A stretch of 12,090 bases of DNA from JAVBSX01 sp964576215 (GTDB lineage: Bacteria > Planctomycetota > Planctomycetia > Pirellulales > Thermoguttaceae), in the NCBI GenBank assembly GCA_964576215.1, contig CAZNVM010000041.1, positions 1-12,090 on the forward strand, given 5' to 3'. A program made the translations under genes and the position numbers. The notes beneath the pieces were generated by a model. The model did no database searches. It had not been told where the DNA came from and saw only the letters and a list, made by a program, of their open reading frames with translations. Within the stretch, counting starts at the first letter, position 1. Every line of letters begins with the position of its first letter. Of this stretch, positions 1 to 6,598 are shown piece after piece.

Positions 1-136
1 ATGGGCAATTGGGGATAAATACTTGAAATTCCAACGTTTTAATGGTGAAGCAAATGAATTCAACTCAATACACTTGAAAATCAGGAATATCCATAACTCC
101 TTTGATAATAATAGGTTAGCTCACTATACAGTCAAA
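1..136. other. AT-rich flank with no supported gene
   Basis: This stretch lies downstream of the minus-strand Cys-rich gene. I see no convincing open frame, RNA gene or terminator hairpin. A 9-codon minus-strand ORF (65-94) preceded by AAGGAG was considered and rejected. Confidence 0.5.
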
Positions 137-2161
137 TTAATTGCGTTTCTCAAACAAAAGGTCCAAATCGGTTTTCTTCGTGTTCGGGTCTTCTTCGAAG
201 GGAAGCGGTTCTTTTTCCTGCGGGGCCGGCAGCAGATCGGTCGCATTGTTCGACCCCGGTGGTGGAGTTGCCATCCCCCAGTCGCTCTGCGACGGTTCCG
301 GAGTTTCTTTGAATCCGCCATCTTCCGCCGTTGCCTGTTGCCACGGAAGTTTCGGCTTGGCGTCCTCACGCATCTGCTCCAGCTGCGATTTGACGCCAGC
401 CGGATTGAGTGCCATATTCACGTTACAGATTTCCGCAGCACAGGCACACGGATTCCGGTTGCAAAGTTTACACGCATAAGCGTAAGCGACCTGTCCCGCA
501 AGACCGGGAGCCGTACAGGTACAAGGCTGATTCATACACTGAGCACAAGTGTACCGAAACGTAAACGGCCTGGCGTATCCTCCCAAAAGCGACGGATTCG
601 ACGTTTCCTTGTAGTACGGGGCCGGATTGTAGTAAATCGGGAACCGACTCGCCCCGTTGTTGAACCGATCCGTAACAAATCGCGACGGCGCGGAAAACAA
701 CTTCGGCTCATTGTACGGATTGTAAATCGTTTTCGGACGAATACCGACTTCCTGGTGTCCGCACGGCTCGTGATTCAAACCGGAATTTTCACGACACCAG
801 TCGCAAGTTCCGCACGGTTCGCCGTGAATCGTGTTGTCGCAACGGTTGCACGAATTTGTCCGGTTCGGTAATACGCAGTTCCGCTCAGCCCTGTACAAAT
901 CGCATTTTTCGAACACAAGACAGGACGGACATTGGCCGCACGGTTTGTAGAGTTCGCATGTTTCTCCATGCTTGCATTTTTCGCAAAAACCGCACGGAAT
1001 CCGTTCGACACGTTCTTTGCAGATCGGACAGGCGATACCGCCGCTGGTGTTACCGAATTCACGGTACGGGGCGTGTCCGAGTTGCCCTTTGCACATTTGA
1101 CCGTGAATACACGGACGTGCATCGCCGCAACAGGAACAAAGCGGAGCCGGTCCGACACGGCTTTCCGGATTGCAGAACCGGCAGTCGTCCTCACCGCAAC
1201 CGCACAAAAACGCACGCATACATTTCGGACAATGCTCCAACCCGTCGCAGTACGTCGGTAAACTCGTTGCGACGTTCGTGTGTCTTGCCATAATTTTACG
1301 GCTACGAATGATCGGGGCGTATCCTTCACGAAGCTGTGCCCGCTCGGTCATTGTTACAGCGCGACCGTTGGACCAAACCTTCGGGGCTGCCTGGCCCGGA
1401 GCGTAAGGGGCGTTGAGAACTCCCGCGTCCGAAACCAGACCGTAGCGAAGTGCCCGGGGCGGTCCGGTTTTGAGCAATTCCGCAACATCGTCTCCAAGCG
1501 GAATCTCCGGATCGCCTGCAACCGGATGAAACCTTTCCGGAAGCGGAAACGGCGTCAAGTCGTAAATCGTTTCGTCCTTCGAGGCACTTCCCGGAATCGG
1601 GGCAAAAAGATTGTACCCGTTTAATCCGGCTTCCAACGACAACCCTTGTTCCCGTGGAAGTAAAACCTCATCGTCAGTTTGGTATCTTCGTTCGACTCTC
1701 GGAGCGAGAATCGTTTTTTCGAGCGTATCGAGAAATCCGTTTTCCGATTTCGGCGGCGTAAGTTGGGGAGCAAGTGTCGGGGAGTCGATATAATCGCCGG
1801 ACTGAATTTCCAAGGTTTCCAGAACGACCTCCTGGTTGATCGGAGCGTTGATTCTCGCTCGGGAAACACCGGGATACCATGCCGAAGGGGTTACAGGATA
1901 AACGGCGGTTCCGGGAATCGGACGTTTCGGTTTTTCGACTTCACCGGCCCGGAATCGGGATTCTCCGGGGAGCGGTTTGCTGATCCCGGTGAAATGCTGC
2001 GGCGTAGCCCGTCCCCCTTCGCCGGACGAAACACCGACGTGTTGGCCGGGAGTTCCCTTGGACGGAAGCGGCTTGACTTCGTCCGATTGGGACTGCCCAA
2101 AAGCGAACGAGAAAACCGAAAAAAAGAATAATGTTATTAAATGAGACCGAATTTGGCACAT
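137..2161 (-). CDS. secreted cysteine-rich protein of unknown function
   Basis: A 674-residue protein. It begins with a signal peptide: a short N-region, a hydrophobic core at about residues 8-20 (LITLFFFSVFSFAF) and likely cleavage near FG/QSQ, so it should be exported. Residues 25-300 are Pro-rich and low in recognisable structure. Residues 305-467 carry 29 cysteines and 539-579 a further 9. Sub-motifs recur: PCGFCEKC, PCGQCPSC and PCGTCDWC; HGQMC, HGETC and HGEPC; and two C-terminal modules, YTCAQCMNQPCTC and YACKLCNRNPCAC. The tail from about 600 is acidic and Pro-rich. The spacing suggests metal-binding CxxC knuckles or a disulfide-rich repeat fold; for an exported protein disulfides are plausible. 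No family is recognised. The start at 2161 is supported by the signal peptide and by a GGGAG-type purine tract about 10 bases upstream. It is transcribed divergently from the beta-propeller gene. Confidence 0.85.
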   Translation of the reverse strand: MCQIRSHLITLFFFSVFSFAFGQSQSDEVKPLPSKGTPGQHVGVSSGEGGRATPQHFTGISKPLPGESRFRAGEVEKPKRPIPGTAVYPVTPSAWYPGVSRARINAPINQEVVLETLEIQSGDYIDSPTLAPQLTPPKSENGFLDTLEKTILAPRVERRYQTDDEVLLPREQGLSLEAGLNGYNLFAPIPGSASKDETIYDLTPFPLPERFHPVAGDPEIPLGDDVAELLKTGPPRALRYGLVSDAGVLNAPYAPGQAAPKVWSNGRAVTMTERAQLREGYAPIIRSRKIMARHTNVATSLPTYCDGLEHCPKCMRAFLCGCGEDDCRFCNPESRVGPAPLCSCCGDARPCIHGQMCKGQLGHAPYREFGNTSGGIACPICKERVERIPCGFCEKCKHGETCELYKPCGQCPSCLVFEKCDLYRAERNCVLPNRTNSCNRCDNTIHGEPCGTCDWCRENSGLNHEPCGHQEVGIRPKTIYNPYNEPKLFSAPSRFVTDRFNNGASRFPIYYNPAPYYKETSNPSLLGGYARPFTFRYTCAQCMNQPCTCTAPGLAGQVAYAYACKLCNRNPCACAAEICNVNMALNPAGVKSQLEQMREDAKPKLPWQQATAEDGGFKETPEPSQSDWGMATPPPGSNNATDLLPAPQEKEPLPFEEDPNTKKTDLDLLFEKRN

Positions 2162-2239
2162 ACCCCATTCTCCCGAAAAACAGGACGACTCGACACGACG
2201 AACCGGCAGAGCGAGACTCTACCCCGTAAAAACTGGGGA

Positions 2240-2245
2240 ATCATA
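2240..2245 (-). promoter_or_regulatory. possible -10 box for the Cys-rich gene
   Basis: On the minus strand this reads TATGAT, one mismatch from TATAAT, and would give a 5' leader of about 70 bases before the start at 2161. No good -35 box is visible 16-18 bases upstream, so the call rests on the hexamer alone. Confidence 0.2.
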
Positions 2246-2347
2246 CACCACTATTGATCGAAAAGACTACGGAATCACTATTTTTCGACAAAAAGCAAAG
2301 ATTTGTTTTTCAAACATCCCAAAAAATCCGTCTAATCGTTTTAATTC

Positions 2348-2401
2348 ACTCAAAGTGTAAACGGAACATCCATGAAAATGTAAGAACTCAAAGTGTAAAC
2401 G
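2348..2401. repeat. 16-bp direct repeat in the divergent intergenic region
   Basis: ACTCAAAGTGTAAACG occurs at 2348-2363 and again, identical, at 2386-2401, a 38-bp period (between three and four helical turns). It lies between two divergent genes. It could be a paired operator or a remnant of a duplicated segment; the sequence does not decide. Confidence 0.7.
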
Positions 2402-2435
2402 AAATGATATTGAAACCGGAAAAAGTGTTGAAATT

Positions 2436-2472
2436 TAGGGCATCGGGCATCGGGAATCGGAAATTGGAGGAA
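2436..2472 (+). repeat. heptanucleotide array A
   Basis: After the lead-in TA come five 7-bp units in perfect phase: GGGCATC twice (2438-2451), GGGAATC (2452-2458), GGAAATT (2459-2465) and the degenerate GGAGGAA (2466-2472). The same unit types, in the same order from GGGCAT-rich to GGAAAT-rich and with the same TAGGGCAT opening, occur at 6376-6405 and, on the minus strand, at 6551-6598. It is a dispersed oriented short-tandem-repeat family rather than isolated slippage. No coding sequence is involved here. Confidence 0.8.
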
Positions 2473-2501
2473 GTTTTTCACTTATCGCCTTGGGGCCACT
2501 G

Positions 2502-2647
2502 CAAGAGAACTGCATTGTTCAAAATGGATAGAAATTGAGGGCACCTCTGGGAACGCAGGCATCTTGCCTGCCCCCGGGTTCGCAGGCTTCCAGCCTGCCT
2601 CGCGCAGGCAAGATGCCTGCGTTCCCAGGGACTTTGCAGTTCTCTTG
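2502..2647. repeat. nested inverted-repeat element (REP/MITE-like)
   Basis: Outer arms of 13 bp, CAAGAGAACTGCA (2502-2514) and its exact complement (2635-2647), enclose perfect 25-bp arms at 2547-2571 and 2604-2628. Inside these are three 17-bp palindromes of the form GCAGGC-N5-GCCTGC (2555-2571, 2582-2598, 2604-2620). The structure could extrude as a cruciform or fold as a long RNA hairpin with a side stem. Triple GCAGGC/GCCTGC palindromes are typical of REP-like dispersed intergenic sequences, many of which are moved by REP-associated tyrosine transposases. No transposase gene lies in the window. The element carries no credible gene, although a short plus-strand frame crosses it. Confidence 0.85.
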
Positions 2648-2677
2648 GAGCTTCTGGTGAAATCTACAAAACGGATA

Positions 2678-2706
2678 TTGACAAACGCGAGGGGGCTATC
2701 AATACT
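2678..2706 (+). promoter_or_regulatory. sigma70-like promoter of the beta-propeller gene
   Basis: A perfect -35 TTGACA (2678-2683) is followed after exactly 17 bases by AATACT (2701-2706), a 4/6 match to the -10 consensus. Predicted transcription would begin near 2713, giving a leader of about 60 bases before the ATG at 2775. The leader contains a hairpin at 2721-2739. The promoter lies just after the nested inverted repeat, so that element is upstream of, not within, the predicted transcript. Confidence 0.5.
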
Positions 2707-2720
2707 TGCAGATGCGTCTG

Positions 2721-2739
2721 CACCGCACTGGGTGCGGTG
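2721..2739 (+). promoter_or_regulatory. 5'-leader hairpin
   Basis: CACCGCA (2721-2727) pairs perfectly with TGCGGTG (2733-2739) around a 5-base loop, and outer GTCT/AGAC segments could extend it. It would lie at the 5' end of the predicted beta-propeller mRNA, about 35 bases ahead of the start codon. It may protect the transcript end or simply be another dispersed palindrome. There is no Shine-Dalgarno sequence between it and the ATG. Confidence 0.4.
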
Positions 2740-2774
2740 GCCAAAAGACCATTTCTCATTTTCGACTTTTCCCC

Positions 2775-5303
2775 ATGAAAAACACGCTTGCCGCTTTGCT
2801 TTGTTTCATCCTATTTTCGTGTTTTGTTGTCCCGGCCTCGGAAATTGAGACTTTACTCGCCGTCGATACGTACGGGCAAGGAAACGTCCAGGCTTCTGCG
2901 GCCTGGAAACAGCTTGTCGCAGGCGATTCGGCGGAATTGCCGAGGCTCTTTGAGGCGTTTGACCGCTCGACGCCGCTTTCGGCCAACTGGATTCGTACCG
3001 CCGCCGAGGTGATCATCCGGAAAATCATTGACCGCCCGTCCGGTAAGGCGGAATTGGAAGCGTTTTTGACGCAGTTTATCCTCAACCGGGATTACGCTGC
3101 CGTCGGTCGGCTGTTTGCGTTGGAAATGCTCGAAACGTATTTCCCACCGAAACTCGTCGAGTCGCTCTTCAGTACCCTCCTTACCGATCCGTGTGGCGAA
3201 ATGCGGCGTCCGGCAGTCGCCTTCGAGATCGACTACGCGAAAGGGCTATCTCCGGCGGTTGAGGTTAAACAGTTGCAGGAAGCACTCCGTTACGCTTACG
3301 ATTACGACCAAGTGGACTTCATCGTCAACCGAATCGCCGAGCTGAACGAGAAGGAAAACCTCGGTCTTGACTTTGACCAAGCGGTTGCTCGCGGCTTTTT
3401 AGTCGATTGGCAAGTCGTCGGCCCATTCGACAACACCGACGGGAAAGGGTTTCATACGGAATACGGACCGGACCGGCTGTTCCTCGAGGGTTTTACCGGA
3501 CCGTTCGAGGGAAAGCATGGACAAGTCGATTGGAAACCGGCCCGGCCAACCGATCCGCTGGCGATTTTACAGTTCAACGCCCTCTGCGGCAGGGAGAAAA
3601 ACGTTTGTGCTTATGCGACCGCCGAAATTGATTCGGAGACGGCCCGGTCGGTCTCGTTTCGCGTTTCGTCCTTCAACGCCATTAAAGTCTGGGTGAACGG
3701 AAAGCTACTCGGCGTCCATGAAATCTATCACGGACACGAAGAGCCGGACCAATACATTATGCCTTGCGACCTGCCGCGAGGGAAATCGCGGATTCTCGTC
3801 AAAGTCTGCCAGAACAACCAGCCCCAGGAATACGCTTGGGAATGGCGGGTGAGGGTGAGGGTTGTCGAAGAGACGGCAGACAGCAGACGACAGACAGCAG
3901 GAAAGACGGCAGACAGCAGACGGCAGACAGCAGAAAAGGCGGCAGACAGCAGACGGCAGACAGCAGAAAAGACGGCAGACAGCAGACGGCAGACAGCAGG
4001 AAAGACAGCAGACAGCAGACGGCAGACAGCAGAAATTCTGCCGACTGCCGACTCCTCTGCCGTCTGCCGTCTGCCGTCTGCCGACTGGTTTTCCTTTCGC
4101 GGTCCGCTGGGGAATCCGGTGCTTGAAAACGTTTCGGAAATATTGACGCAAACGCTTGACGCTTTTGACGAAAGGAGCGTGTTATGGAAAACACCGCTTC
4201 CGGGCACCGGACCGTCAAGTCCGATTTTGGTCGACGATTTGGTCGTGGTGACGGCGGCAAGCGGTGTCCACCAAAAGCGGCTTCACGTTATCGCCGTCGA
4301 TAAAAACAGCGGTGAAAAACGTTGGGAACGAACCATTTTGGCGACCGGTTCGTTGCTCTTTCAAGCGTTCGGTGGAATTGCCGCCAATACGCCGGTTTCA
4401 GACGGTAAACGGATTGTCGCCATGTACTCCTCAAACGATGTCGTCTGTTTCGACCTTGAAGGAAATCTTCTTTGGACCCGGGGACTCGCTTATGAACTGC
4501 CGAATCTTCGGATTGATACCGGCATGTCGTCTTCGCCGGTGATTTTTGGGGACCGCGTTTTCGTCCAGTGCGTCAGCCAGGGGGAAGCGTTTTTCGCCGC
4601 TCTTGACCTGAACACCGGAGCCGACCTCTGGCGGATTCCGAGAAAGAAGGAACAAATCTGGAGTTCCCCGGCGATCTGTCCGCTCCCGCAAGGCAATCCG
4701 CTGGGACTTGACGCCGTTCTTCTGGTGGTCGCCCGGGAAAAACTCTCCATCGTCAACCCGATTACCGGAGAAATTCCCTGCGAGTACGGGCTTGGGGAAT
4801 ATGTGACCAACGTGAACACGATTACTTCTCCGACCGGAATCAACGGTGTCGCTTACCTCCAGGGGAACGGAATCCACAAGATTGATCTGTCGCAGTTCCC
4901 CCCAGAGCCGGTCGCTGTGAAACCGGTCGCTCTGGAACCGGAATGGATCGAACCGGGAATACGCATCGACAACCCGTCGCCGGTGATTCGTGGAGAGAAA
5001 ATCTATTCGATCAAAGCTCCGGGAATTCTGATGCAGAACGAAACGGAAACCGGCGAAACGGATTGGCAAATTCGACTGGAAGGGCCGTTTTGGATGACGC
5101 CGATTATTGCCGGTGATCATTTAATTGCGTGCAACCACGGCGGCTTGGTTCAGGTCGTCGCCCTTCCCAAGACAGACGACGAAAAGGCGAGGATTGTCGG
5201 CACCGTCCAGTGGGAACCGCGATTCCTTGCAACGCCTGCCGCCGACGCCGACGCCGTGTATTTCCGAACGGATACGTTCCTGCGCAAAGTCGGAGGGAAA
5301 TAA
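2775..5303 (+). CDS. secreted PQQ-like beta-propeller repeat protein with N-terminal jelly-roll-like domain
   Basis: An 842-residue protein. I chose the ATG at 2775 rather than the one at 2706 because it opens a clear signal peptide (MKNTLAALLCFILFSCFVVPAS) and the earlier ATG falls inside the predicted promoter. Residues 25-200 are mainly helical and repeat-like. Residues 208-363 look like a beta-sandwich or carbohydrate-binding-type domain (motifs LVDWQVVGPFDN, IKVWVNGKLLGVHE, RILVKVCQNN). Residues 366-437 are a low-complexity linker made by a nucleotide repeat. Residues 438-842 form a PQQ/BamB-like propeller: DWFSFRGP opener, WKTPLPGTGPSSPILVDD, then blade motifs such as VIAVDKNSGEKRWE, FDLEGNLLWTRG, LDLNTGADLWR and TGETDWQIRLEG. 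Such proteins act outside the cytoplasm as scaffolds or ligand binders; no catalytic residues are evident. It is convergent with the lipoprotein gene, 74 bp away, with no clear terminator between. Confidence 0.88.
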   Translation: MKNTLAALLCFILFSCFVVPASEIETLLAVDTYGQGNVQASAAWKQLVAGDSAELPRLFEAFDRSTPLSANWIRTAAEVIIRKIIDRPSGKAELEAFLTQFILNRDYAAVGRLFALEMLETYFPPKLVESLFSTLLTDPCGEMRRPAVAFEIDYAKGLSPAVEVKQLQEALRYAYDYDQVDFIVNRIAELNEKENLGLDFDQAVARGFLVDWQVVGPFDNTDGKGFHTEYGPDRLFLEGFTGPFEGKHGQVDWKPARPTDPLAILQFNALCGREKNVCAYATAEIDSETARSVSFRVSSFNAIKVWVNGKLLGVHEIYHGHEEPDQYIMPCDLPRGKSRILVKVCQNNQPQEYAWEWRVRVRVVEETADSRRQTAGKTADSRRQTAEKAADSRRQTAEKTADSRRQTAGKTADSRRQTAEILPTADSSAVCRLPSADWFSFRGPLGNPVLENVSEILTQTLDAFDERSVLWKTPLPGTGPSSPILVDDLVVVTAASGVHQKRLHVIAVDKNSGEKRWERTILATGSLLFQAFGGIAANTPVSDGKRIVAMYSSNDVVCFDLEGNLLWTRGLAYELPNLRIDTGMSSSPVIFGDRVFVQCVSQGEAFFAALDLNTGADLWRIPRKKEQIWSSPAICPLPQGNPLGLDAVLLVVAREKLSIVNPITGEIPCEYGLGEYVTNVNTITSPTGINGVAYLQGNGIHKIDLSQFPPEPVAVKPVALEPEWIEPGIRIDNPSPVIRGEKIYSIKAPGILMQNETETGETDWQIRLEGPFWMTPIIAGDHLIACNHGGLVQVVALPKTDDEKARIVGTVQWEPRFLATPAADADAVYFRTDTFLRKVGGK
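3871..4084 (+). repeat. in-frame 33-bp repeat built of heptamers, with an inverted counterpart
   Basis: Five head-to-tail 33-bp units (3871-3903, 3904-3936, 3937-3969, 3970-4002, 4003-4035) each consist of four heptamers alternating ACGGCAG and ACAGCAG plus a 5-base A-rich spacer. They encode an 11-residue repeat (TADSRRQTAEK and variants, residues 366-420). Immediately after, at 4038-4084, the complementary heptamers run the other way: CTGCCGA twice, a 5-base spacer CTCCT, then CTGCCGT three times and CTGCCGA. So the same four-heptamers-plus-5 layout appears inverted, and the DNA or RNA can fold into a long hairpin. Because 28+5=33 is divisible by three, copy-number changes keep the frame. 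The repeat falls exactly at a domain boundary. Confidence 0.95.
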
Positions 5304-5377
5304 GGGTGAGGCCACAATCCGCTCTTTCTCGTTCGCGGCACTGTACGAAAATTGAAAAAACACTTCCAACCGTCCGG

Positions 5378-6373
5378 CTATTGCACCCACATTTTCGTCG
5401 AGACGCCGGATTTGGAAACTTCTTCGTAGGCCGGCTTCGACTGCGGTTGCGGGTTCGGATTGGTGTTCGAATCGATACGCCACGGTTTCTCGTTTGGCGG
5501 TCCCTGGCTGCGCTGGACAACACTCAAAAGCCGACCCGGCGTCTTCATCCAGTCGTCCATGCTACTTTGAGGTGCCGGAGAATCCGATTCTTGTACCGAA
5601 ATTTCCGGGACCTCGGGAGCAGGCTCGTAAGAACTTGCGGCCTTTTCCCCGGTGGTGTTGTTCCAATCCGTTTGCGGTTCACTTTGATAGGCTTGACTGA
5701 ATCGGGGCGAAAGCGGAATCGTTTCGGTTTTTCGTCGGCGTGAATCGACCGGAACGTTTTCCGCCGGAACCGGTTGTTGATACGAGGCTTGCGTGATTCC
5801 GTACGATTCCTGTTCGCGTCCGGCGGCCAGATTGATGCTCGTGTCGTCGGCTGCGGCGGCGTCCTGCCGTTTCGGACCGGGTAGTGTCACCACCGCAGGC
5901 GGGGAGTAGATCAACGTCGTCGTTTGGCCTGATTTTTTGAACTCGTGGAACACGGCCCAAACTTGCAGGTCCATTTCCGGGTTGCCGAGTTCATCGACCG
6001 GCACGAAGAAATCGTAGCCGTTGAATTCCAGACCGTCTTTGCGGTAAAAAGCACCAAGATTTTCTTTCTTGAAAATCGCCTGTCGAACGGGAACGCTTCG
6101 TTGCGGCAGCGGATCGTGTGCGTCGAAGAGGAAGATTGTCAAATCGCCGTTGACCTTGATCGGTTCGCTTTTGTTTTTTTCGCCGTAAAACTGGATGCGT
6201 CCTCCGACGCCGCGCAGGGGCATATCGCCGTTGGGATTCGTTTGCGTGTAACATTGCCAAAACGCGACCATCGACCCCGGCGTTTTCGGACGTTCGTGGA
6301 ACAACGCATTTTTTGGCACCACGCTGGTACAGCCGACGCACAGGAGAAGCAGGAAGGGGAAAGTGTATTTCAT
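5378..6373 (-). CDS. predicted outer-membrane lipoprotein, secretin neighbour
   Basis: A 331-residue protein from the ATG at 6371-6373. An upstream in-frame ATG at 6395-6397 would add eight residues encoded by heptamer array B and spoil the signal sequence, so I reject it. The N-terminus MKYTFPFLLLLCVGC is a lipoprotein signal with Cys15 as the lipidated residue; the -3 position is Cys rather than the usual Leu, but the hydrophobic core and Gly at -1 fit. Residues 35-165 look like one beta-rich domain (VNGDLTIFLFDAHD, GYDFFVPVDELGNPEMDLQV, LIYSPPAVVTLPGP). Residues 166-331 are Gln/Ser/Pro-rich and probably disordered. Adjacent to and co-oriented with the secretin gene, it could be an accessory or pilotin-like lipoprotein, but this is inference from position. 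No characterised family is recognised. Confidence 0.82.
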   Translation of the reverse strand: MKYTFPFLLLLCVGCTSVVPKNALFHERPKTPGSMVAFWQCYTQTNPNGDMPLRGVGGRIQFYGEKNKSEPIKVNGDLTIFLFDAHDPLPQRSVPVRQAIFKKENLGAFYRKDGLEFNGYDFFVPVDELGNPEMDLQVWAVFHEFKKSGQTTTLIYSPPAVVTLPGPKRQDAAAADDTSINLAAGREQESYGITQASYQQPVPAENVPVDSRRRKTETIPLSPRFSQAYQSEPQTDWNNTTGEKAASSYEPAPEVPEISVQESDSPAPQSSMDDWMKTPGRLLSVVQRSQGPPNEKPWRIDSNTNPNPQPQSKPAYEEVSKSGVSTKMWVQ

Positions 6374-6375
6374 TT

Positions 6376-6405
6376 TAGGGCATAGGGCATGGGGCATAGG
6401 AATGT
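6376..6405 (+). repeat. heptanucleotide array B
   Basis: Starting with TAGGGCAT at 6376, four units are in phase: GGGCATA (6378-6384), GGGCATG (6385-6391), GGGCATA (6392-6398) and the degenerate GGAATGT (6399-6405). It begins two bases upstream of the lipoprotein start codon, on the opposite strand, so it occupies the position where that gene's ribosome-binding site should be; no Shine-Dalgarno sequence is visible there. Same family and opening as arrays A and C. Confidence 0.7.
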
Positions 6406-6423
6406 GCGATGCTTCGGAGCTAA

Positions 6424-6539
6424 AACCTAATTTTCACCTTATTTTCTCCGGGGTCGAATAAGGTAAATAAGGTTGATTTTTTGGCGTTTCCGGACTACTG
6501 AGGTTGTTTTGTCAAGAAAAATAAGGTGAAAATTAGGTT
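6424..6539. repeat. 22-bp inverted repeat in the secretin-lipoprotein spacer
   Basis: Perfect 22-bp arms at 6424-6445 and 6518-6539 (cores TTTTCACCTTATTTT and its complement) bracket 72 bp. AT-rich, with AATAAGGT-type motifs also repeated between the arms. A similar TTTTCAC-TTAT stretch follows array A at about 2475-2485, with GTGAAA on the far side at 2657-2662, hinting that the two intergenic regions hold related elements. I see no flanking target-site duplication. Confidence 0.85.
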
Positions 6540-6550
6540 GTCCTTTCAAT

Positions 6551-6598
6551 CCCCGATTTCCGATTTCCGATTTCCGATGCCCAATTCCCGATGCCCTA
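6551..6598 (-). repeat. heptanucleotide array C, abutting the secretin stop
   Basis: Read on the minus strand from the secretin TAG (6596-6598), TAGGGCAT opens an array of six phased heptamers across 6555-6596: GGGCATC, GGGAATT, GGGCATC, then GGAAATC three times, ending in GGGG. The first unit shares its first base with the stop codon. It is inverted relative to array B, so the 8-bp sequences TAGGGCAT (6376-6383) and ATGCCCTA (6591-6598) form the outer ends of the whole spacer. Confidence 0.85.

Noticed and set aside
65..94. Minus-strand 9-codon peptide MDIPDFQVY preceded by AAGGAG
   Set aside because: The Shine-Dalgarno-like sequence is only 2 bases from the ATG, too close for normal initiation, and the frame is too short to support.
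23..871. Plus-strand 282-codon open frame
   Set aside because: It lies antisense to the Cys-rich gene, has no signal or family motif and a basic, Arg-rich composition typical of a shadow frame in this GC-rich DNA.
2706..2774. Upstream start for the beta-propeller protein at 2706
   Set aside because: It would place 23 polar residues before the signal peptide and lies within the predicted -10 box.
2564..2848. Plus-strand 94-codon frame over the REP-like element
   Set aside because: Its N-terminal half is encoded by the inverted repeat itself, and it overlaps the promoter and start of the beta-propeller gene in another frame.
3871..4084. CRISPR array
   Set aside because: The 33-bp units are contiguous with no unique spacers and are translated within a larger protein; there are no cas genes.
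3705..4260. Several open frames on both strands across the 33-bp repeat
   Set aside because: All reading frames of the heptamer array lack stops, so long frames arise automatically. Only the plus-strand frame continues into conserved domains on both sides.
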